Origin: Alphaproteobacteria bacterium | GTDB taxonomy: Bacteria > Pseudomonadota > Alphaproteobacteria > Acetobacterales > Acetobacteraceae | Direction: 5' to 3' | DNA: 62,724 nt | Assembly: GCA_017307285.1 (NCBI GenBank) | Contig: JAFKFI010000106.1 | Coordinates: 1 to 62,724 of the forward strand | Shown: positions 17,883 through 27,733 of the stretch, piece by piece | Position numbering within the stretch: the stretch's first letter is position 1 | Layout of the letters: the number at the start of each line of letters is the position of its first letter | The notes under the pieces: model-generated | What the model was told of the DNA's origin: nothing | Database searches by the model: none | What the model saw: the letters and a program-made list of their open reading frames with translations, nothing else | Translations under genes and position numbers: made by a program

Positions 17883-20686
17883 CGCCCGTCCCCATGCCGA
17901 AAGCGCCCGACACCGCTGCCGGCTTTCTCGCCGACACCCTTGCCTCGCTCGCCACCGACCCCGGCGGCGTATCGCGCGACGCCGCACTGGGTGCCTTCCG
18001 CCGCCATCTCGCGCGCATTCAGAACCATGTGCAGGAGGCCTTCGAGCACGAGCAGATCACCGGCCTCGAAGCCGGGCGCAAGCTCGGCGCGCTGGTGGAC
18101 GGGCTCGTCACCGCGCTGCACGCGCACGCCGCGCGCGTCGGCGAGGTGTCGGAAAAGCTCACCGTGGTCGCGACCGGCGGCTACGGGCGCGGCATCCTTG
18201 CACCGTTCAGCGACATCGACCTGCTGTTCCTCACCCCGCACGAGCCGAAGCCGAGCACGCTCAAGGCGGTGGAGTACATGCTGTACTTCATGTGGGATCT
18301 CGGTCTGAAGGTCGGCCATGCCACGCGCTCGATCGAGCAGTGCCTCGCCGAGGCGGAGAAGGACACCACGATCCGAACCTCGCTGCTCGACGCGCGGCGG
18401 ATCGCCGGGGACAAGGGCCTGTTCGCCGAGTTCCACAAGCGCTTCCGCCGCTACTGCCAGGAGAGCGGCGCGGGCGAGTTCATCGCCGCCAAGCAGCACG
18501 AACGCACCCTGCGCCACCGCCGCTTCGGCGAGAGCGCCTTCATGGTCGAACCGAACGTCAAGGAGGGCAAGGGCGGCCTGCGCGACCTGCAGACGCTCTA
18601 TTGGCTCGCCCGCTACCTGTTCGACACCCAAACGATGGGCGAGCTCGCCGGTCCGCTCGCCGGCGGTGGCGGGCTCATCACCGAGACCGAGGCGAAGCAC
18701 GCCCGCCGCTCCTGGGAGTTCCTGTGGACCGTGCGCTTTCATCTGCACTACGTGGCCGGGCGGGCGGAGGAGCGGCTAACTTTCGACCTGCAGCCGGTGG
18801 TCGGCGCGCGCATGGGCTATACGCGCCACGGCCGGCAGGACGGCGTCGAGCGTTTCATGCGTCATTATTTTCTCACCGTCCGCGAGGTGACGCGCATCAC
18901 GCGCGTGCTGGAGCCGGCGCTGACCCGCGCCGCCCTCGGGCCGCCGGCCTTCGCCGCCGAGACCGACAAGGCGCTGATGAAGGCCGGCTTCGTGCTCGCC
19001 GAGGGCAAGCTGTTGCCGGTGCCGGGGCGGGATTTCAGCGACGAGCCGATCCAGATGCTGCGCATCCTGCAAGTCGCGCGCGACCGCAATCTCGAACTGC
19101 ATCCGCTGGCGATGCGCTCGCTGATCCGCAACGAGCGGCGCGCGGTGGCGCTGCGCCGCGATACACGCGCCGCCGCGATCTTCATGGATTTGCTGTGCGG
19201 CGGCGAGGGCGAACACCATCGGGCGGACGGCGCACGCTGGCTGGCCATCCTCAACGAGGCCGGCTTTCTCGGCCGCTACATCCCGGATTGGGCGCGCATC
19301 GTCGGCCAGATGCAGTTCGACACCTATCACATCTACACGGTGGACGAACACACGATCGAGGCGGTGCGTGTGCTCGACACACTGACGCACGGCGATCTAG
19401 TGAACGTCGCGCCGATCGCCTCCGGCCTGATGGACCAGTTGCAGTCGCGCCGGTCGCTGTACATGGCGATGATCATGCACGACATCGCCAAGGGCCGCGG
19501 CGGCGATCACTCGGAGATCGGCGCGGAGCTGGCCCTTGAGGTCTGCCCCGCCCTCGGCCTGACGGCGGAGGAGACCGAGACGGTCTCCTGGCTGGTGCTG
19601 CACCATTTGCTGATGAGCCAGATCGCCTTCAAGCGCGACATCGACGACCCCAAGACCATCCTCGACCTCGCCGAGGTGATCCAGTCTCCCGAGCGGCTGC
19701 GCCTGCTGCTGGTTCTGACGGTCGCCGACATGCGCGCCGTGTCGCCGAAGGTATGGAACGCCTGGAAGGCGACCTTGCTGCGTGAGCTCTATTCGCGTGT
19801 CGCGGAGGTGCTGGCGGGCGGCTTGTCGACCACTGAGCGCGACGTGCGCGTGGCGCGCGCGCGGCAGGCGGCGGCGGCGCTGCTCACCGGCTGGACCAAG
19901 GAAGAGATCGAGCATTTCACGTCGCTCGGCTATGCCGGCTATTGGCTCTCCTTCGACCCCGAGACGCACGCCCGCCACGCCCGCTTGGTGCGCGAGGCCG
20001 AGCAGCGCGGCTTGCCTCTTACCGTGGACACGCAGCCGCTGCCGGCGCGCGCCGTGACCGAGGTGACGGTGTATGTCGCGGACCACGCCGGCCTGTTCGC
20101 CAAGATCGCCGGCGCGCTGGCGGTGGCGGGCGCGTCGATCGTCGACGCGCGCATCCACACCATGACCAACGGCATGGCGCTCGACACGTTCTGGATTCAG
20201 GACGCCGGCGGCGGCACCTTTGACGCGCCGCATCGGCTGGCGCGGCTATCGGTGCTGATCGAGCAGGCGCTCTCCGGCCGCATCAAACTGTCAGCCGAAA
20301 TCCGCAAACTATCGAAATCGCTGCTCGGCCGGCGGATGCGCGCGATCCATGTGCCGCCCCGGGTGGTGATCGACAACCACGCCTCGAACACCCACACGGT
20401 GCTGGAAGTCAACGGCCGCGACCGGCCTGGGTTGTTGCACGATGTAACGACGGCGATCAGCGAGCAGGGCTTGCAGATCGCCTCGGCGCACGTCACGACC
20501 TACGGCGTGCGAGCGGTGGACGTGTTCTACGTGAAGGACGTGTTCGGGTTAAAGGTGGAGAACGAGCGCCGGTTGGCGAAGCTCAGGATGGCGTTGCTGG
20601 AGGCCTTGGGGGATGTGGATGAGGCGCCGCCCGTTGCGCACCCGCTGCCGGCAGTGCGGAGGCGGCGGCGGGCGGTGAGTGCGTAG
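17876..20686 (+). CDS. glnD: Bifunctional [protein-PII] uridylyltransferase/uridylyl-removing enzyme
   Basis: A 936-residue GlnD, the nitrogen sensor that uridylylates PII when glutamine is low and removes UMP when it is high. The nucleotidyltransferase motif GGYGRGILAPFSDIDLLF is at residues 101-118; the HD phosphohydrolase motif is in MIMHDIAKGRGGDHSEIG; two C-terminal ACT domains carry VADHAGLFAKIAGALAVAGA and RDRPGLLHDVTTAISEQGL, where glutamine binds. All parts are intact. It overlaps the mutS stop by 7 bases, an order common in Rhodospirillales. Confidence 0.97.
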   Translation: MLTPVPMPKAPDTAAGFLADTLASLATDPGGVSRDAALGAFRRHLARIQNHVQEAFEHEQITGLEAGRKLGALVDGLVTALHAHAARVGEVSEKLTVVATGGYGRGILAPFSDIDLLFLTPHEPKPSTLKAVEYMLYFMWDLGLKVGHATRSIEQCLAEAEKDTTIRTSLLDARRIAGDKGLFAEFHKRFRRYCQESGAGEFIAAKQHERTLRHRRFGESAFMVEPNVKEGKGGLRDLQTLYWLARYLFDTQTMGELAGPLAGGGGLITETEAKHARRSWEFLWTVRFHLHYVAGRAEERLTFDLQPVVGARMGYTRHGRQDGVERFMRHYFLTVREVTRITRVLEPALTRAALGPPAFAAETDKALMKAGFVLAEGKLLPVPGRDFSDEPIQMLRILQVARDRNLELHPLAMRSLIRNERRAVALRRDTRAAAIFMDLLCGGEGEHHRADGARWLAILNEAGFLGRYIPDWARIVGQMQFDTYHIYTVDEHTIEAVRVLDTLTHGDLVNVAPIASGLMDQLQSRRSLYMAMIMHDIAKGRGGDHSEIGAELALEVCPALGLTAEETETVSWLVLHHLLMSQIAFKRDIDDPKTILDLAEVIQSPERLRLLLVLTVADMRAVSPKVWNAWKATLLRELYSRVAEVLAGGLSTTERDVRVARARQAAAALLTGWTKEEIEHFTSLGYAGYWLSFDPETHARHARLVREAEQRGLPLTVDTQPLPARAVTEVTVYVADHAGLFAKIAGALAVAGASIVDARIHTMTNGMALDTFWIQDAGGGTFDAPHRLARLSVLIEQALSGRIKLSAEIRKLSKSLLGRRMRAIHVPPRVVIDNHASNTHTVLEVNGRDRPGLLHDVTTAISEQGLQIASAHVTTYGVRAVDVFYVKDVFGLKVENERRLAKLRMALLEALGDVDEAPPVAHPLPAVRRRRRAVSA

Positions 20687-20724
20687 GTGCGGCAGCTTAT
20701 CGGGAGAACTTCGCTAGTGCGCCC

Positions 20725-21021
20725 CTAAGAATGCCCCTGTTGCGCGCCTGCATTGGCGATAGCGTAAAGCCGATCCATCTCCGCGTCGAACTCGGCCCAC
20801 AACCGCGCGCCTTCGTCGGGCGGCAGTACCCCCTTGGCGAAGCGGAACGCATTATCCTCGCGGATGACCGCAAGAGGGTCCGACCACGGCATCGCCTCGG
20901 CCGATTTTACCAATGCCAATGTGGCCTGCAGGCGCGCCCGGACGAGCGCGACAACTTCCTCGCTGGGCGCTTCAGCCGGACGGATAGAGGTCTCAAACAG
21001 GTCGGATTGGGCGACGGACAT
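20725..21021 (-). CDS. Small conserved-looking protein of unknown function
   Basis: A 98-residue soluble, helix-rich protein (MSVAQSDLFETSIRPAEAPS...), acidic at the N-terminus and without membrane segments or recognised motifs. The ATG at 21021 is well placed and the codons look real. It is divergent from the restriction-methyltransferase gene that starts 60 bp away, so the two may form one defence locus; a regulator or specificity helper is possible but not shown by sequence. Confidence 0.65.
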   Translation of the reverse strand: MSVAQSDLFETSIRPAEAPSEEVVALVRARLQATLALVKSAEAMPWSDPLAVIREDNAFRFAKGVLPPDEGARLWAEFDAEMDRLYAIANAGAQQGHS

Positions 21022-21080
21022 GGCACAATCCCTAGCAAACCCACCCGAGTCGGACCAGCGGTGATGAATACGGGCCGCTG

Positions 21081-24000
21081 GTGGATCGCGCCGACGTGAG
21101 TTGGCATCGCGACCGATTGCCTGAGTTGGTGCGCGCGATGGCGGGCCGGCCGCGCCATGAGGCGCTGCGTGGGCATGTGACCGAAATACTCCGCTCGGGC
21201 TTTGGCGCGCCTTACGACGAGATCAGCCACGAAGTCTATTTGCTCGACGGCACCGGGCGCATCGATACCATGTGGGGCGCTGCTGTCATTGAGTTGAAGA
21301 GCGATCTGCGCCGCGAGCTCGACGACGTGGTCGCCCGCTTGCCCGCCTACCTGGCCGATGCCGCTTCTCGGTCACGCAGTCCGCGGCCCGTCACCGGACT
21401 TGCGACGGACGGCGCTACGTTCATTGCCTACGCGCTCCGCGACGGCAAGCTGCACGAAGTGGCTCGCTACACGACCGATCCGGAGCGGCCGGACGATCTG
21501 ATGGCATGGCTCGAGCCGCTGCTATCCGACCGCCCGGACATTCTCCCCGATCCGCGCGCCGTCGCGCAGGCATTCGGCCGCGCGAGCCTGACATTCGGCC
21601 GGGCACGACTGGCGCTCGATACGCTTTGGGCGGCGCTACGGGATGATCCCGAAGTGCGATTGAAGCGCGATTATGGGACGGATTGCTGCGCGAGGCCTAT
21701 GGCGAGGACGTCGGCGAGGACTCCCTGTTCCTTCAGCATACCTATCTGACGATCGTGGTGAAGGCGATCGCCGCTCGTGTGTTGGACTTGCCCGTCGACG
21801 ACCCCGTTGCCCTGCTCTCCGGCCGCGCCTTGATGGACGAGGGCATTCTCGGAGCCGTTGAGGCGGACTTCTTCGACTGGCTCCTGAAAGTGCCCGAGGG
21901 CGCGGACCTCGTCCGTCAAATCGCGAAGCAAGCCGCCCGCTTCCGCCTGCGCGATGTCGAAACCGATGTTCTGAAAATTCTCTACGAAAGTCTCGTCGAT
22001 CCGGATCAGCGCCATGATCTCGGCGAATACTATACGCCCGACTGGCTGGCGGGCCGGGTTGTCGCGGCTACCGTGGATTCTCCGCTCACGCAGCGGATCC
22101 TGGACCCCGCTTGCGGGTCCGGCACATTCCTGTTCCATGCCGTCAAACGCTTGATTGCGGCGGCGCGCGCGGCGGGTTGGTCGGGCCAACGCATTCTGGA
22201 AGCGTGTGCGGAAAAGGTGCGCGGACTCGATGTGCATCCCGTAGCGGTTACGCTGGCGCGCGTGACATGGCTTCTGGCGCTTGGCGACCTGCTGCCCGAT
22301 CGTCCAACCAAGCTCACAGTGCCGGTATTCCTGGGCGACGCCATGCAGTGGAACCTCCGGCGCTATCTTGGTAGAGCCGATGTGCTGGTGGAGGTGCCGG
22401 GCGATCAGCCGCTGCACATCCCCGCCGGCTTCGCGGAAGACCAGGCCTTGTTTGAAAAGGGCCTGGACACATTGAATCAGGGGCTGATCGACGACGCCAC
22501 TCCAGAGGCGGTGCGCCGCGCCCTGCACCGAATCGAAGGCGCGGCGTCAGCCGATGCCGACGCGCTCGCTGATACATTCGCGCGATTGCAGACGCTGTAC
22601 CGGGCGGGTCGCAACGGCATCTGGACGTTCGTATTCCGCAACTTGGTGCGCCCGGTTTGGCTGTCGCGAGCCGAGCAGCGGGCGGATGTGCTCATCGGCA
22701 ACCCGCCGTGGATCGTGTATCGACATCTCAGCCCCGGCATGAAGGATCGGATGCGCGAGGCCCTGCGGAGCTACGATCTGTGGGTCGGCGGCAATTTGGC
22801 GACGCAGCAGGACATGTGCGCGTTGTTCTGGGCACGTGGCGCGGAGCGCTATCTCGTGCCGGGCGGGCGCCTCGCCTTCGTGTTGCCCTACGCGGTGCTG
22901 AACGCGCCCGTCTTCGCTGGACTTCGCTCTGGGCGAATGGGCGAGGCCAGGGTCCGGCTCACCGACGGCTGGGCGCTGGAGCGGGTATGGCCGATCTTCG
23001 GCGCACAATCCGGCAGCAGCACGACGAGCACCTGCGTCTTGTTCGGCCGACGGGAGATGGCCGGTGCTCACCCGATCGAGCTGGACCGCTGGGAAGGCCA
23101 ACTGACGCGGCGGGACGCGGACGAGGTGGAGGCGACACGCGCGCTGACACGGAGCCGTGTGCCGTGGCCACGCGCCCGAACATTGGTGGGCAATTCGCCG
23201 TATAGGGAACGCTTCCGCGACGGCGCGACAATTTATCCGAGGCGGTTCTTCATCGTAGAACCCGAGCCGACGGGCCGATTGGGGAGCCGACGCGACGCGC
23301 CCCGAATGCATGGCCGCGCCGGGCCGCTCGATAAGCATCCGTGGACTACTGTGGAGCCGCCGCGCGGACCGGTGGAAGTTGAATTCCTGCGGCAACTTGT
23401 GCTCGGAGAAACGATCGCGCCTTTCCGCCTCCTGGAAACAGCAACCGCTGTGATCCCGCTTGAGGGGCGGACGTTGCTGGACGCCGCTGGCGCGAGAGGG
23501 TCCGGACATCGTCACCTGTCGGCGTGGTTGCACGACGTTGAAGTAAAATGGGCAGAGCACGGCACGAAGAAAAATGACGGGAGCTTGAGGACGTCTCTTA
23601 TTGCCAACATCGACCACATGCGGAAGCTATCAGTCCAGGCTGAACAGGCTTCCACCCGAGTCCTCTATACCGCATCTGGCACTCGTCTGAGTGCGTGCCG
23701 CATCTCCGCGAGTGACGCATTTGTGTATCATGGCGCCTATTGGGCAGCGGTTCGTGGCGCGAATGAGGCTGGCTATTTGCTTGCAATCATCAACAGCAAT
23801 GCGGTCCTATCAAAGATCACGGACCTCCAGCCACACGGCCAGAAAGACAAGCGACATTTCGACAATCTCGTCTGGACTCTGCCAATCCCCGAATACGACG
23901 ATACCGATCCCCTTCACCGAGACCTCGCGGCGGCCGCAGCGCATGCCGAGACGGTTGCCGCCTCGGTCGCGCTGCAGGATGCACAGCACTTCACCGCCAA

Positions 24001-24085
24001 ACGTAGAGCGATCCGTGCCGCCCTGGTCGCCGACGGGATCGCCGCGGAGATCGAGACGATGGTCGACGCGCTCCTGCCATCTTAG
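21081..24085 (+). pseudogene. Type IIG-like restriction enzyme/N6-adenine methyltransferase, frameshifted
   Basis: Two overlapping frames together make an R-M fusion of about 1000 residues. The first, from GTG 21081, has a PD-(D/E)xK-like nuclease site: D62 in GRIDTMWG and E71-x-K73 in VIELKSD. The second supplies GEYYTPDWLA, motif I ILDPACGSGTFLFHAV, and the adenine-methyltransferase NPPW in VLIGNPPWIVY near 22700. Similarity crosses from the first frame (VRLKR) to the second (LWDGLLREAYGED) near 21665-21672, where restoring one base, for example CGCCGA for CGCGA, rejoins them. As written, translation ends at 21749. This may be a true inactivation, phase variation or a sequencing error. Confidence 0.8.
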
Positions 24086-24404
24086 CACATAATCGCTTCA
24101 GACCAGGCGAGGCATCTCAAGCCACACTTGGATTGCGTAAATCCTCGTCACGACCACCCGCCGTGTCGCTCACGGTTCCGCCGCGACACCTGCCGCACCC
24201 ATTAACCGCTCATTAAGCCTTTGCCGACCAGAGTGCCGCATCACCGCGCGACCACATCATCACACCCACCTCAACTTTCAGCTCACAAAAGCGCCCTGAA
24301 ACCAGCCTCTTTCCCGCCTGCCAGCGGGACCAGGCGGATTTCACCAGAGATCACTCTGACGCCTCTAGCGCGGTGCGGGCGCGCAACATTCAAGGAGAAG
24401 CGGG
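24086..24404. other. Intergenic region upstream of the beta-helix gene
   Basis: About 320 bp without a gene. It is less GC-rich than its surroundings and holds a TTAA-N7-TTAA site at 24202-24216. A purine-rich AAGGAGAAGCGGG lies just before the ATG at 24405 and is the likely ribosome-binding site. No clear terminator for the methyltransferase gene is seen. Confidence 0.6.
24202..24216. promoter_or_regulatory. Candidate CtrA-type binding site
   Basis: TTAA-CCGCTCA-TTAA exactly fits the full CtrA consensus TTAA-N7-TTAA of alphaproteobacteria. It lies 189 bp upstream of the beta-helix gene. Two TTAA words at this spacing are unlikely by chance in such GC-rich DNA, though one occurrence is not proof. 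Confidence 0.4.
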
Positions 24405-25940
24405 ATGCCAACATCCCCAGGCCGCATCCTCACGGTCGGCATCGGTTCGGCGTATCAATACCACACCATCGCGAGCGCGATCGCGGCGTCGCAGAACGGC
24501 GACACCATTCGGGTGCAGGCCGGAACCTACACCAACGACACCGCCATCATCTCCACCAGCATCAACCTCCAGGCCGTCGGCGGGCGCGTGGTGATGAACG
24601 AGACGGTCGCGGTCCCCAACCAGAAGGGCATTCTGGTCGTCGGCACACAGAACGCCGCGCCCACCGTCAGCATCGACGGATTCGATTTCTCGGGGGCCAA
24701 AACACCGAACGGGGGCAACGCCGCGGGAGTACGGTACCAGAACGGCGACTTGACGCTGACCAACGACTATTTCCATAACAACCAGAACGGCATCCTGGCG
24801 ACGCCTGTGATTGCTGGAACCGGGTCTATCCTGATCGATCACTCCGAGTTCGCCTTCAATGGCAGCGGCAACGGCCTTACGCACAACATCTATATCGGCG
24901 ACGTCGGCTCGTTCACGCTGACCAACAGCTACTCGCACGATACGGCCGAGGGCCACGAGGTGAAGTCCCGCGCCGAGAACAACACGATCACCAACAACCG
25001 CATCTTCGACAACGCGAGCACCTCCTCGTACTCGATCGACCTGCCGAACGGTGGCAACGCGCTGATCAGCCAGAACACGATCGAGCAGGGCGCGCGCGGG
25101 CACAACCCGGTCATCATCGCGTATGGCGAGGAGGGCGCGCTGCACGCGGGCCAGAGCTTCCAGGTGTCGGGCAACACAATCGTCAACGACATGGCCTCGG
25201 CGACGATGGTGTGGAACCAAGGCGCGGGCACCGCGCAGTTGTCGGGCAACCAACTCTTCGGCATTCCAGCGGGGAAGATACTATCCGGCGCTGGCAGCGA
25301 AACCGGCGACACCGTCCTGACGACGCGGCCCACCTTGGATACGACGTCGCACCCCTATGGCGTGAGCACCCCGCCTCCCGCGTCGCCCCCAGTGTCACCG
25401 CCAGCGTCGCCGCCTTCGGTGGCGCAACCCAATCTCACCGCGACATTCGACCCTGCGACGAACAAGGTGCTGATCACGGGCACCTTCGTGAACAATTCCC
25501 CCGTGCTGCTGTACGGCGCGGCCGACGGCAGGGCGGTCGGCCCAGGAACCGGTACTGGGTTCTCGACGATCCAGCGTGGCAGCGCTTCGTCCTTCTCGAC
25601 CAAGGTCGCCGTGGGCGCGGTGAGCACCTACACGGTCGAGTCGATCGAGGGTGGCGTCGTGGATCGCGCCATGACGCGGATCAGCAGCGGCGCCGCGACG
25701 TTCAATCTGCGCCAAGACGACGTGATGCAAGATCTGCTGTCCGGGGTACGGATCGGGCAGGACCACCTGCATATCACCAACGCGGCGGGCGTCGTGCTCT
25801 CCGCCGCGGCGACGCAGGCCCTGATCGCCGGCGCGACGAGCGACGCGCAAGGCAACGCGGTCCTGCACCTTTCGCCGACGCACGACGTGACGTTGAGCGG
25901 TGTAGCCGTCGCGAAGGTTTCCGCCGGACTCTTCGCTTAA
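24405..25940 (+). CDS. Right-handed parallel beta-helix protein, probably secreted
   Basis: A 511-residue protein. Residues about 10-310 show the Asn/Gly-rich rungs of a pectate-lyase-like beta-helix (NGDTIRVQAGTYTND, NNTITNNRIFDN, NALISQNTIEQG), seen in polysaccharide lyases and surface proteins. A Pro/Ser linker (PPPASPPVSPPASPPS, about residues 323-338) joins a C-terminal beta-rich domain ending VTLSGVAVAKVSAGLFA. There is no Sec signal peptide, so type I export through C-terminal signals is plausible but unproven. No catalytic residues can be assigned. A strong ribosome-binding site precedes the ATG, and a CtrA-like site lies upstream. Confidence 0.75.
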   Translation: MPTSPGRILTVGIGSAYQYHTIASAIAASQNGDTIRVQAGTYTNDTAIISTSINLQAVGGRVVMNETVAVPNQKGILVVGTQNAAPTVSIDGFDFSGAKTPNGGNAAGVRYQNGDLTLTNDYFHNNQNGILATPVIAGTGSILIDHSEFAFNGSGNGLTHNIYIGDVGSFTLTNSYSHDTAEGHEVKSRAENNTITNNRIFDNASTSSYSIDLPNGGNALISQNTIEQGARGHNPVIIAYGEEGALHAGQSFQVSGNTIVNDMASATMVWNQGAGTAQLSGNQLFGIPAGKILSGAGSETGDTVLTTRPTLDTTSHPYGVSTPPPASPPVSPPASPPSVAQPNLTATFDPATNKVLITGTFVNNSPVLLYGAADGRAVGPGTGTGFSTIQRGSASSFSTKVAVGAVSTYTVESIEGGVVDRAMTRISSGAATFNLRQDDVMQDLLSGVRIGQDHLHITNAAGVVLSAAATQALIAGATSDAQGNAVLHLSPTHDVTLSGVAVAKVSAGLFA

Positions 25941-25959
25941 TCGCCAAGTAGCGACGAAG

Positions 25960-25991
25960 CACCGGGCCAGCGCGCCGCTGCTGGCCCGGTG
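25960..25991. terminator. Bidirectional terminator-like hairpin
   Basis: CACCGGGCCAGC pairs perfectly with GCTGGCCCGGTG (12 bp, 8-nt loop) between the convergent beta-helix and monooxygenase genes. No T tract follows, so termination may be hairpin-only or Rho-assisted. Confidence 0.6.
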
Positions 25992-26007
25992 TCGATACGC
26001 CCGCCCT

Positions 26008-27604
26008 CTAAGCCAGCGCGAGTTCCCGATACCCGTTCGCCGCCACCTCGTCGCATCGCGCACGGTAGGCTGGGGCGCTCCCGCTATAGCGCGCGATGAT
26101 GCGGGTCTGCTTGCCCTCGACGTTGCGGTTGATGCCGGTCATCCAGGAATCGACCTCATTGGACAGCAACCCGACGCCCAGCGCCTTGACGTGATCGGTC
26201 CAGGATGCCACTCCGGCCTCCGTTGCCTCCACGCGGGTCAGGCCGTGATCCCTGGCGTGACGCAGCAAACCCGTCACCCACTCGACATTATATTCGATAC
26301 TGCGCGGGATATTGCCGAGGGCGGTGTGCGGCCCCATCAGCATCGCCATGTTGGGGACACTTGTCCTTCAGCCGCAGCCTGTCGACGCCCCTGATGTCGA
26401 TGCGGTCGAAGGCGCCGGTGATGGCGTCGAAGCCGGTGGCGTAGATGATCATGTCGAATTCGTATTCGGCGTCGCTGGTCTTGATGCCGGTCGGCGTGAT
26501 TCGCTCGATTGGCGTCTCCTTGATGTCCACCAGCTGCACGTTGGGCTGGTTGTAGACCTCGTAATACTTGGTCTCGAGCGGCACGCGGCGGGTGCCGAAG
26601 CCGTGGTTCTTCGGGATCAGCTTCTCCGCGACCTCCTGATTCTTCACCCGCTGGCGGATCTTGCGGGCGACGAAATCGGAGATCAGCGCATTGGCCCGCC
26701 GATCGGTCAGGATGTCGCGGAAATTGCCCTGCCAGATGCCGAATCCGCGCTCGCTATAGAGCTTCTCGAAGAACGCCTCGCGCTCCTCCTCCGACACCTC
26801 GAAGGTGCTGCGCGGGTCCGGCGTGTGCAGGAAGCAGGCGAAGGTCTCCTGGCACCGCTTGAACATCTCGGGATAACCGGCCCGGATTTCCGCCATCGTC
26901 GCCGCGTCGATCTTGCTGTTGTGCAGCGGGGCGCACCAGTTCGGCGTGCGCTGGAAGATGGTCAGATGCCCGGCGGTCTTGGCGACCTCCTGAATGGTCT
27001 GCACGCCGGTCGCCCCGGTTCCGATCACCGCGACGCGCTTGCCCTCGAAGCTCACGGGCTCATGCGGCCAGCGAGCGGTGTGGAAGGCCTCGCCCTTGAA
27101 CGTCCCGACCCCCTCGACGCGCGGCATCGTCGGGGCGGAAAGCGGGCCGATCGCGGTGATCAGGAATCGCGCGCTGTGCCGGCTGCCGTCCTCCAAGGTC
27201 ACGTCCCAGCTGCGGGTGGCTTCCTGGTAATGCGCCGCGGCGACACGGCTGCGGAACTGGATGTCGCGGCGCAGGTCGAACTTGTCGGCGACGTGGTTAA
27301 GGTAGCGCAGCGTCTCCGGCTGCGCGGCAAAGTGCTCGGACCAGTCCCATTCGTCCAGCAGCTCTTGCGAAAAGGAGTAGCTGTAGGAATAGCTTTCGGA
27401 ATCGAAGCGCGCGCCAGGATAGCGGTTCCAATACCAAGTTCCGCCGACCCCGGTGCCAGCCTCGAACACGCGGACACGCATCCCGAGCTCGCGCAAACGG
27501 TAGAGCTGGTAGAGTCCCGAGATGCCCGCCCCAACGATGACGGCGTCGTAATCCAGGGCCGGCGATGCAGCGGCTTGGGTCCGGACTTCCTGACGGGCTG
27601 CCAT
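26008..27604 (-). pseudogene. Baeyer-Villiger monooxygenase with internal deletion and frameshift
   Basis: From ATG 27604 the frame reads a flavin monooxygenase of the cyclohexanone/phenylacetone type: FAD site VGAGISGLY near residue 25, the family fingerprint FKGEAFHTARWPHE at residues 169-182, and NADPH site VIGTGATGVQ. It then reaches DRLRLKDK, leaves the conserved course and reads on out of frame. The conserved C-terminal part (PNMAMLMGPHTALGNIPRSI) resumes in another frame down to 26008. The segment usually between these blocks (about 20 residues, with a YLG-like core) is missing, so a deletion of non-multiple-of-three length at about 26354 explains both losses. The product as written lacks its C-terminal domain and is likely inactive. 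Confidence 0.85.
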
Positions 27605-27733
27605 CAACGGGGCTCCTGCGTTCGCGGTGGATACTGGCGAGTAGCATGTGCTAACGGGCGCTGCCACCCCCGCCAACGCGGCGCAGGGCTGCCCCACACG
27701 CACCGCGTCGCGTCCACCGACTGCCGCCGGAAC

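Noticed and set aside
25365-25425. Short tandem repeats in the beta-helix gene
   Set aside because: They encode the Pro-Ser linker and are low-complexity coding sequence, not a repeat element or CRISPR.
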